This document shows positions 13,605 to 18,810 of a DNA stretch of 18,810 bases, in pieces. The translations under genes were made by a program, and so were the position numbers. A model generated the notes under the pieces. The model searched no databases. It was not told the origin of the DNA and saw nothing but the letters and a program-made list of their open reading frames with translations. Within the stretch, counting starts at the first letter, position 1; each line of letters begins with the position of its first letter. The stretch comes from Candidatus Dadabacteria bacterium (GTDB lineage Bacteria; Desulfobacterota_D; UBA1144; Nemesobacterales; UBA2774): positions 1 to 18,810 of the forward strand of contig SMWY01000121.1 of assembly GCA_004356555.1 (NCBI GenBank), given 5' to 3'.

Positions 13605-14413
13605 TGGGGTCTAAATATAACCATTCCAGGAGTATTTTGAATATATTCTATAAGATTCTCATCGACCACTTTATTGTTTTTCTGTCTAGAAGATGCGTGT
13701 CTTAAAAAGACTTGATCATCTTTCTTTATAACTATCCCAGTATGAGTAAGGTCAAGTCCTTCTATATCGGTATATATTCCAACATAATCCCCGGTATGAA
13801 GTTTTCCTATCATTCCATTATCGATTTCAGATGAAGGTATGTAGTAGAATTTCCTTTCTACAACGGGAATACCGGGAAGGAATTTAGAGCCGTCACTTTT
13901 TAGGTTAAGATTTTTCTCGACTTCTATTGCCTTCTTACCACCTATTTCATAGGTAACATCCTTTACATTGTTGCTGTTCTGAACAGGCCAGTCTGAGAAA
14001 AAATGGTTTCTGTTCTCAAACGTAACGTTACCGTCCTGATATCTTATATCTTTTAGGTTGCTATTAAAGTCGTCTAAATTTGCGGATAATCTCATTGCCT
14101 CCACGTAGTCAATATAGGTAAAACAGTCCATACCTCCCAGATTCACTGTGAAAACCTCAGGAGTGTTTATATCTCCTGTAAGGGTCCCGGCTACGTATGG
14201 TGTGCCCAGGAATTGTTCTGATAAAAATTCTATTTGTTCTCCAGTAGTACTTGGCTTAGCCCTGATAATTTCCTGTAAATTTTCCTGATCCCAATTACCA
14301 AGTTTGATTATTTCACCGCTCTTTTCTTCTGAACAGGCATAGAAAGGTGCAATAAATATCATTATCAAGATAAAACTTAGGAATGCCTTAGTGTATATAT
14401 AGAAATATCCCAT
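13601..14413 (-). CDS. DUF1460 amidase-like (NlpC/P60-related) exported protein
   Basis: A 270-residue protein. A hydrophobic N-terminus (10-23) ends in FYAC, so Cys27 may be lipidated, although this lipobox is not canonical. The DUF1460 blocks are clear: FLGTPYVAGTL (69-78), NLGGMDCFTYID with the likely nucleophile Cys97, NHFFSDW (His137), GDYVGIYTDIEGLDLTHTGIVI with His224, and LRHASS (His239). The fold is NlpC/P60-like, and family members are taken as N-acetylmuramoyl-L-alanine amidase-like or peptidoglycan-related enzymes. The Cys/His pair is conserved here, so activity is plausible. The ATG has only a distant AAGG. A TPR gene overlaps its stop by 4 nt, making a two-gene unit. Confidence 0.88.
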   Translation of the reverse strand: MGYFYIYTKAFLSFILIMIFIAPFYACSEEKSGEIIKLGNWDQENLQEIIRAKPSTTGEQIEFLSEQFLGTPYVAGTLTGDINTPEVFTVNLGGMDCFTYIDYVEAMRLSANLDDFNSNLKDIRYQDGNVTFENRNHFFSDWPVQNSNNVKDVTYEIGGKKAIEVEKNLNLKSDGSKFLPGIPVVERKFYYIPSSEIDNGMIGKLHTGDYVGIYTDIEGLDLTHTGIVIKKDDQVFLRHASSRQKNNKVVDENLIEYIQNTPGMVIFRPQ

Positions 14414-14467
14414 GAATAAAAGTGTACCTTAATATTATTTATTCAGAAGTAATTTGAAACTGTGATA

Positions 14468-14784
14468 TTACTCAGGTTTATGACAGACTGCTTCAACGTT
14501 ATGTCCGTCAGTGCCTATTACAAAAGCTCTGTAATAGTTCGAATGATAAATCGTTCTGATATCTGGAGGCCCATTGTCTTTCCCGCCTGCTTTGATAGCA
14601 GCTTTGTAGAAATCTCGGACCTGTTCTCTATTATCAGCTAGAATTCCGATATGCATTGGATTTTGCGTTTTATCTCCTCCCTTATCCAGAACTCCCCTTT
14701 TTTGTTAAGGCCAAATCCCGCCCAACCCATTATTTCCATAACATATATGTCTGGTGCTATAATTAAAAAATTATAAATAGAATA
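14468..14784 (-). pseudogene. VOC/glyoxalase-fold protein remnant, 5'-truncated and frameshifted
   Basis: The 3' part (14468-14683) encodes KGGDKTQNPMHIGILADN, then AGGKDNGPP, SNYYRAFV and DGHNVEAVCHKPE, the typical second half of a VOC/bleomycin-resistance/glyoxalase protein. The upstream 5' part (14683-14784) is in another minus-strand frame and encodes APDIYVMEIMGWAGFG and KKGEFWI, the preceding segment of the same family. The frames join at AAGGGAGG (complement of about 14675-14683) if one G is restored. The N-terminal strand that should open the domain (roughly 17-20 residues) is absent, because the sequence runs directly into the yjbQ stop codon. The remnant is in the same frame as that stop. 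An ATG-initiated 62-residue fragment starting at 14656 is too short to fold as a VOC domain. Confidence 0.75.
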
Positions 14785-15216
14785 TTATGAACTCTTTTCC
14801 CCAGAAATTGTTACTATAATTTTCCGCGATCCGCCGTGGTTACGGTGCTCACAAAGATAAATTCCCTGCCATATCCCTACATTGAAATTGCCGTCTTTAA
14901 TCGGTACAGATACAGAGCTTCCGAGCAGTGAAGCTTTAATATGTGCCGGCATATCATCGGGACCTTCAATTGTGTGAACATAATAAGGCGCTTTCTCTGG
15001 GACGTATTTATTAAAATGGCTCTCGAAATCCACCCTAACATCAGGGTCAGCGTTTTCATTCAGTGTTAAAGAGGCGGACGTGTGGCATATAAAAATATGA
15101 GCTATTCCGATCGAATATTCCCTCAGTTCAGGAACTTGTTCGAGAATTTCACTTGTAACTAGGTGAAATCCTCTAGGCTTCGGTGATAGGTTAATTTCTT
15201 TTTGTATCCAGTTCAT
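14785..15216 (-). CDS. yjbQ: YjbQ family protein (UPF0047)
   Basis: A 143-residue protein of the YjbQ/UPF0047 family at full normal length. Landmarks are HTSASLTLNENAD (45-57), HTIEGPDDMPAH (81-92) and the C-terminal GIWQGIYLCEHR (114-125). The conserved histidines (His45, His81, His92, His124) match a proposed metal or phosphate site. E. coli YjbQ shows weak thiamine-phosphate synthase activity, and its physiological role is unclear. It is a cytoplasmic beta-rich trimer in known structures. There is no ribosome-binding site. A good promoter ends so close to the ATG that the leader would be about 8 nt. It lies between two gene remnants on the same strand. Confidence 0.95.
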   Translation of the reverse strand: MNWIQKEINLSPKPRGFHLVTSEILEQVPELREYSIGIAHIFICHTSASLTLNENADPDVRVDFESHFNKYVPEKAPYYVHTIEGPDDMPAHIKASLLGSSVSVPIKDGNFNVGIWQGIYLCEHRNHGGSRKIIVTISGEKSS

Positions 15217-15230
15217 ATCTTGGGAATGGG

Positions 15231-15259
15231 ATTATAATATTAGTTTTAGCTTTCTTCAA
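15231..15259 (-). promoter_or_regulatory. Promoter of yjbQ with a very short leader
   Basis: Minus-strand TTGAAG (complement of 15254-15259) and a perfect TATAAT (complement of 15231-15236), 17 bp apart. The expected start near 15224 is only about 8 nt before the yjbQ ATG. The -35 box lies inside the last codons of the SRPBCC remnant. Confidence 0.55.
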
Positions 15260-15443
15260 ATATTTTAACGTCCAGTCTCTTGGCCAGACTCTCAGCGCCC
15301 CAGCTCATTACTACTTTGGGGTTCCATTCAAATAACGGTTTTGCCAACGGGGAGAGAATATTCAACCAAGTTTTAGTAGTGCTTAGCGGCCAATCATATC
15401 TTGCTATCGTAATATCACCATCTTTAGTCAGATGCCATAGAAG
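15246..15443 (-). pseudogene. SRPBCC/polyketide-cyclase-like protein remnant (C-terminal third)
   Basis: Sixty-five codons without a usable start, reading LLWHLTKDGDITIARYDW, then TTKTWLNILSPLAKPLFEWN, VVMSWGAESLAKRL and a TAA. This is the C-terminal helix region of SRPBCC (START-like, polyketide cyclase/dehydrase) proteins, where the TTKPWMNLLAPLARP-type block and the GAEGLARRL-type end are well conserved. A complete protein would be about 150 residues. Upstream, the frame meets a TAG at 15444-15446, right behind the ferrochelatase stop, so the N-terminal 90 or so residues are gone. It is a deletion remnant whose tail now carries the yjbQ promoter -35 box. Confidence 0.7.
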
Positions 15444-15447
15444 CTAC

Positions 15448-16371
15448 CTAATCCACCATTTTTTCCACAACGTCTGCCATTGCCTCAATAAATTTAAGGT
15501 CGTCATTTACAGTTTTAGCACGGAGTAAATTTATCCCAGCTTCATCTGACACTTCTTGAGCTTCGATACCTATATCGAAAAGCACCTCAATATGATCACA
15601 AATAAATCCTATAGGCTGTGCTATTACGTTCTTAACTCCTTCTTTTGCAATTTCTTCTATCACATCGCATACATCGGGCTCAAGCCAGGGGTCGGTTGGT
15701 CGGCCGCTTCGGCTTTGATATACCAATCTCCAATTATCATAATTTAGCCTTTGGGCAATCAAACGCGCTGTAGTCATTAACTGTTCTACATACGGCGAAG
15801 CCTCTGCCATAGGCGTGGGTATGCTATGAGCTGTAAATAGAATCATGGTTTGAGAATATTCTTCGGGCGGAATTTCATTCAAGCAATCAAGAACGCGGTC
15901 TGCTGAATCCTCTATAAAAAGTGGATGGTCAAAAAGGGGGGCACTATACTTAAATTCCATTTCAATTCCCAACTCTGTAAGCGCCTCCTGTACATCTCTC
16001 TGATATCTCTCCCAGCTAGCGTCGGACTGATGAGCAGCCATAATCATCCCTATAGCTTTTTTAACTCCTTTCTCAGACATTTCTCTTATGGTGTCCGGTA
16101 TAAGCGGGTGCCAATTCCTCATACCTACGTATACAGGGATCTCATACCCGTTTTCCGCCAATTTGTTTTGCAATCCGCTAGCCTGCTTGTATGTGTATTC
16201 ATTAAGCGGAGACTTGCCCGCGAACAGCTCATAGTGGTGAGCAACCTCTTTAAGTCTTTCTGGTGGAATAGGTCGACCCTTTGCTACATTTTGGAGAAAA
16301 GGACGTATGTCCTCAATTCTCTCAGGCGCTCCGTATCCTATCATGAGTATAGCGTCAAACTTCTCGGGCAT
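15448..16371 (-). CDS. hemH: Ferrochelatase
   Basis: A 307-residue ferrochelatase, which inserts Fe(II) into a porphyrin at the end of heme synthesis. Conserved parts are IGYGAPERIEDIRPFLQNV near the N-terminus, YVGMRNWHP (81-89), the catalytic FTAHSIP (His182), YQSRSGRPTDPWLEPDV (218-234) and CDHIEVLFDI with Glu262. The PxDPWLEPDV form of that block is like coproporphyrin ferrochelatases of Gram-positive bacteria, so coproporphyrin III could be the substrate. This is inference from motif shape. No Fe-S cluster tail or long membrane tail is present. The ribosome-binding site AGGAG (complement of 16378-16382) is 6 nt upstream. It follows the HemD-HemE gene by 34 bp and shares its operon. Confidence 0.96.
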   Translation of the reverse strand: MPEKFDAILMIGYGAPERIEDIRPFLQNVAKGRPIPPERLKEVAHHYELFAGKSPLNEYTYKQASGLQNKLAENGYEIPVYVGMRNWHPLIPDTIREMSEKGVKKAIGMIMAAHQSDASWERYQRDVQEALTELGIEMEFKYSAPLFDHPLFIEDSADRVLDCLNEIPPEEYSQTMILFTAHSIPTPMAEASPYVEQLMTTARLIAQRLNYDNWRLVYQSRSGRPTDPWLEPDVCDVIEEIAKEGVKNVIAQPIGFICDHIEVLFDIGIEAQEVSDEAGINLLRAKTVNDDLKFIEAMADVVEKMVD

Positions 16372-16405
16372 TTAATTCTCCTACTGTGCCGTTTCATATA
16401 CTAGA

Positions 16406-18361
16406 TTATTTCTTAGTCGAGTATTCATGAACAAAATCTATAAGCGCTAGTACATTATCTACGGGTGTCTTGGGCAATATCCCGTGACCCAGGTTGAATA
16501 TGAACCCTGGTCTTCCTTTGGCTTTATCCATTATCTTTTTAGTGCGCCTGCGGATTTCTGAGGGGGTTGAGAAAAGTAAAACAGGGTCCAGATTTCCCTG
16601 AACCGCTTTGTCGTACCCTATTTGTCGCCATGCTTTGGCTAAATCGACCCTCCAATCAAGCCCTATGACTTGGCTCCCGGATTCTTTAATCAGGTCTAAT
16701 AATGCCCCGGTACCGGTACCAAAATGAATTACAGGGGTATCTTTGTGAATTTCAGATATTAGTTTTTTCATATGAGGTAATACAAATTCCTTATAGTCAT
16801 CCCTCGAAAGGCAGCCTACCCAGCTATCAAATAACTGCACAGCGTCTGCACCGGCTTTGATTTGGTTGTTTAAGTAAGAAGCAGTGGCAGTGGACAGTTT
16901 CTCCATCATCGTGTGCCAGGCCCCGGGGTCTTTATACATTAAACCCTTGGTGTTTTCATAGGTCCTCGATCCGCCGCCTTCGATCATGTAAGAAGCTACA
17001 GTGAAAGGAGCACCTGCAAAACCGATTAAGGCTTTTTTAGGATCAAGCGCTCTTCTGGTTATTTTTAGTGCATCATAAACGTATTGTAGGGACTCTGGAT
17101 CAAAATCATTTATACGATCTACCGCCTTACCCGAACGGACAGGTCTTTTAATTCTGGGTCCCTCTCCTTTGGAAAATTCAAGTCCTACCCCTAGCGGTTC
17201 AACTATGAGCAGTATGTCGGCAAATATAATTGCCGCATCTACTCCTAAGCGGTCTACTGCGCTAAGTGTTACTTCGGCTGCAAGCTCAGGGGTTTTACAT
17301 AACTCAAGGAAGGATATTTTTGATCTTATCTCCCTATATTCCCTCATGTATCTTCCTGCTTGACGCATAAGCCATATAGGCGTGTAATCAGTTTCCTCAA
17401 GACGACAGGCTTTCATAAATACCGAGTTTTTAGTTGTTTCCTTTCTTTTTTTCTGTGAGCCTTTGCTCCAGACCATATCCATCTGTCGCCAGTTATTCGT
17501 ATTAACACCATTCTTATATGCAGTGCGCTTTTTACGGACTAGCTCTTTCCCGAGTCTCGCTACCTCTCGTATCAGGTTGCCCATCTTGGGGCTGTCTGGC
17601 TCGTAGTCAGGAGATAATCCAAACCTATTTAAAGTTTCTGATGTAGTAGGTCCAATTGATGCTATTACTATTTTTTTAAATCCTTCTTTTAATTCATCCT
17701 GCGATCCATCTTGAGAGGCTACTTCAAATAAATGATATATCTGCTGAGAGCTTGTGAATATGGATATATCTTCTTTAGAATCTTTTATTGATTTTATTGC
17801 ATTATGTAATGGCTCTAGGTCTTCGGGAAGAGCCCATTTATAAATCGGCACAGGTGTGACTTTTGCTCCTTTCTTTCTCAAGCTAATAATAAACTCTTTA
17901 TTGGAGATACCGTATTCCTGTATTGCAATCCTTTTGCCTTTTAATTGGAGCTCGCTATCTAGTGTGGTTAACACGTCCCGCCATGTATTGGGCTCCGGCA
18001 CTATTATATTGGGTTTGAGCCTCATCTCACGTAGAGCTGCTACGGGTTTTGGACCGCGCACGACTATTGTGGTTTTCTTAAGTGCTTTTATAAACTCTTT
18101 TTCCGGATATTTAGTTGTTACAGCTTTTAATAGAGCGCGGGTACCCACACCGGTCATGAGAATGACTATATCAAATTTCTCACCTATTAAGTTTTTAGCG
18201 AATTTTAGAGCGTCTGTTGATTGAGATAGTGGGATTTCCCTCATAGATGGGGCAATGCGCGGGACGCCGCCGTGATAGCGTATCAGTTTTTCAATTTCTT
18301 TTGCTCTACGGCTTTCAAAAGACGTGACCTTTAGACCGTCGAAATTATAGAGGCTTTTCAT
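16406..18361 (-). CDS. hemDE: HemD-HemE fusion: uroporphyrinogen-III synthase / uroporphyrinogen decarboxylase
   Basis: One uninterrupted 651-residue frame holds two consecutive heme enzymes. Residues 1-275 are uroporphyrinogen-III synthase: ESRRAKEIEKLIRYHGG, LMTGVGTRAL, VVRGPKPVAAL, VPEPNTWRDVL, FTSSQQIYHLF and ASIGPTTSETL are typical of one bacterial HemD branch. A basic linker (about 276-312) follows. Residues 313-651 are a complete uroporphyrinogen decarboxylase with RQAGRY (334-339 region), FADIL with catalytic Asp382, SYMIEGGGS with Tyr458, and NLGHGI with His625 or nearby. Both halves keep their active-site motifs and full length, so the product of the first can pass to the second. 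An internal ATG in the linker lacks a ribosome-binding site, so separate HemE translation is not suggested. The start has no clear ribosome-binding site, but a promoter lies about 30 bp upstream. hemH follows. Confidence 0.95.
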   Translation of the reverse strand: MKSLYNFDGLKVTSFESRRAKEIEKLIRYHGGVPRIAPSMREIPLSQSTDALKFAKNLIGEKFDIVILMTGVGTRALLKAVTTKYPEKEFIKALKKTTIVVRGPKPVAALREMRLKPNIIVPEPNTWRDVLTTLDSELQLKGKRIAIQEYGISNKEFIISLRKKGAKVTPVPIYKWALPEDLEPLHNAIKSIKDSKEDISIFTSSQQIYHLFEVASQDGSQDELKEGFKKIVIASIGPTTSETLNRFGLSPDYEPDSPKMGNLIREVARLGKELVRKKRTAYKNGVNTNNWRQMDMVWSKGSQKKRKETTKNSVFMKACRLEETDYTPIWLMRQAGRYMREYREIRSKISFLELCKTPELAAEVTLSAVDRLGVDAAIIFADILLIVEPLGVGLEFSKGEGPRIKRPVRSGKAVDRINDFDPESLQYVYDALKITRRALDPKKALIGFAGAPFTVASYMIEGGGSRTYENTKGLMYKDPGAWHTMMEKLSTATASYLNNQIKAGADAVQLFDSWVGCLSRDDYKEFVLPHMKKLISEIHKDTPVIHFGTGTGALLDLIKESGSQVIGLDWRVDLAKAWRQIGYDKAVQGNLDPVLLFSTPSEIRRRTKKIMDKAKGRPGFIFNLGHGILPKTPVDNVLALIDFVHEYSTKK

Positions 18362-18391
18362 AATTAAATTGAGTTAGTAAAGTTATATCTG

Positions 18392-18419
18392 AGTTTAGCA
18401 TAGGGGGGGAGAGGGTCAA
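18392..18419 (-). promoter_or_regulatory. Promoter of the hemDE-hemH operon
   Basis: Minus-strand TTGACC (complement of 18414-18419) and TAAACT (complement of 18392-18397) are 16 bp apart, and the -10 box is preceded by TGC (extended -10). A run of seven C lies in the spacer. The predicted start near 18385 leaves a leader of about 24 nt. Confidence 0.5.
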
Positions 18420-18455
18420 TTTGTAATATATATTATTGAGATTAGGGCATATTCC

Positions 18456-18484
18456 TTGATATTAGCACACATACTTCTTATAAT
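18456..18484 (+). promoter_or_regulatory. Near-consensus sigma-70 promoter of the isomerase-like gene
   Basis: TTGATA (18456-18461), a 17-bp spacer and TATAAT (18479-18484). Transcription would start near 18491, giving a leader of about 25 nt that contains the GGAG at 18507-18510. It is divergent from the heme operon promoter. Confidence 0.7.
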
Positions 18485-18516
18485 CCCTACTGAATATTAT
18501 GCTAATGGAGACTTAA

Positions 18517-18810
18517 ATGGGTAAGAAAGTTGAATTTTACTATGACTTTAGCAGTCCATACACATATATTGCTTCGACCAGGATTGAAGCAATTTGTGAA
18601 GATAACGGAGCGGATCTAGAGTGGAAACCATTTTTATTAGGCGGCGTTTTTAACGAAATAGGTTCAATACCTGCAGTACAGATTGACAACAAATTCAGAT
18701 ATTTAAAGCGGGATTTTGAGGAATCTGCAAGGTATTATGGAGCAGATTTTAATTTCCCTGAACTATTTCCTCTAAACAGCGTGAGATCTATGAGAGGGGC
18801 ATTTGCAGCT
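18517..18810 (+). CDS. DsbA-fold 2-hydroxychromene-2-carboxylate isomerase-like protein (partial, 5' part)
   Basis: The reading frame is open from ATG 18517 to the end of the window (98 codons) and is cut by the edge. MGKKVEFYYDFSSPYTYIAS carries the SSPY motif in which a serine takes the place of the thiol at the glutathione site of kappa-class GST/HCCA isomerases. WKPFLLGGVF (about 40-49), YLKRDFEESARYYG and a FPLNSVRSMRG block (about 84-94) are typical of the family. These enzymes isomerise 2-hydroxychromene-2-carboxylate in naphthalene breakdown, but many homologues have unknown substrates, so only the fold and family are claimed. GGAG (18507-18510) is 6 nt upstream of the ATG and a near-consensus promoter stands before it. 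Confidence 0.88.
   Translation, partial: MGKKVEFYYDFSSPYTYIASTRIEAICEDNGADLEWKPFLLGGVFNEIGSIPAVQIDNKFRYLKRDFEESARYYGADFNFPELFPLNSVRSMRGAFAA

Noticed and set aside
14413..14445. TGAATAAA / TTTATTCA inverted repeat across the start of the DUF1460 gene
   Set aside because: The 8-bp arms are almost only A and T with a 17-nt loop, so the hairpin would be weak. Such repeats are frequent by chance in AT-rich gaps.
15925..16404. A 159-codon plus-strand frame opposite hemH
   Set aside because: It lies antisense to a well-conserved ferrochelatase, its composition fits an antisense shadow, and it has no recognisable domain.
17450..17500. Separate internal start for HemE within the fusion linker
   Set aside because: The ATG codons there have no ribosome-binding site, and the frame runs through from HemD without a stop.

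Overview
The window is a stretch of bacterial chromosome of moderately low GC (about 40% by eye) that mixes housekeeping genes with an accessory block of secreted proteins. Many signal peptides, a lipoprotein multicopper oxidase, a SCO1-type protein, a D-amino-acid oxidase and a heme operon suggest an aerobic, probably diderm bacterium. The HemD-HemE fusion, the MYXO-CTERM-like protein tail and the DUF2092 and DUF1460 genes would suit a deltaproteobacterial, Dadabacteria-like or other candidate-phylum lineage. I cannot fix the taxonomy from sequence alone.

Layout: (1) 1-1.3 kb: a cold-shock protein gene and a DUF2092 periplasmic protein gene converge on a bidirectional terminator. (2) 1.3-5.3 kb: an accessory block of exported proteins. 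It holds a cysteine-rich secreted protein whose C-terminal sorting-like tail is split off by a one-base frameshift, a small seven-cysteine secreted peptide, a SYLF/Ysc84-like protein, an unrecognised 115-residue protein, a Pro/Glu/Gln repeat protein and a small beta-rich exported protein. (3) 5.4-7.5 kb: a copper pair, SCO1-like protein and multicopper oxidase lipoprotein. (4) 7.5-8.6 kb: Obg GTPase on the opposite strand. (5) 8.7-11.4 kb: a tight plus-strand operon of HugZ/DUF2470 FMN-barrel protein, D-amino-acid oxidase and a secreted Ig-like protein. (6) 11.4-14.4 kb: minus-strand genes for a divergent CPBP membrane protein, a helical protein, a six-TPR protein and a DUF1460 amidase-like lipoprotein. 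(7) 14.5-15.45 kb: intact yjbQ between two 5'-truncated gene remnants, a VOC/glyoxalase fold and an SRPBCC/polyketide-cyclase fold. (8) 15.4-18.4 kb: a heme operon, a HemD-HemE fusion followed by ferrochelatase, with a recognisable promoter. (9) 18.5 kb to the end: the start of a DsbA-fold 2-hydroxychromene-2-carboxylate-isomerase-like gene, divergent from the heme operon and with a near-consensus promoter.

Functional links: the HemDE fusion and ferrochelatase cover three steps of heme synthesis. The HugZ/DUF2470 protein belongs to a superfamily tied to heme handling. SCO1 and the multicopper oxidase form a copper delivery and oxidation pair. No CRISPR array, insertion sequence, tRNA, rRNA or recognisable defence system was seen. 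The most noteworthy points are the HemD-HemE fusion, the frameshifted CTERM-tailed protein with a perfect 19-bp palindrome next to its promoter, the higher-order repeat protein, and the two gene remnants missing from a start-codon-based gene call.
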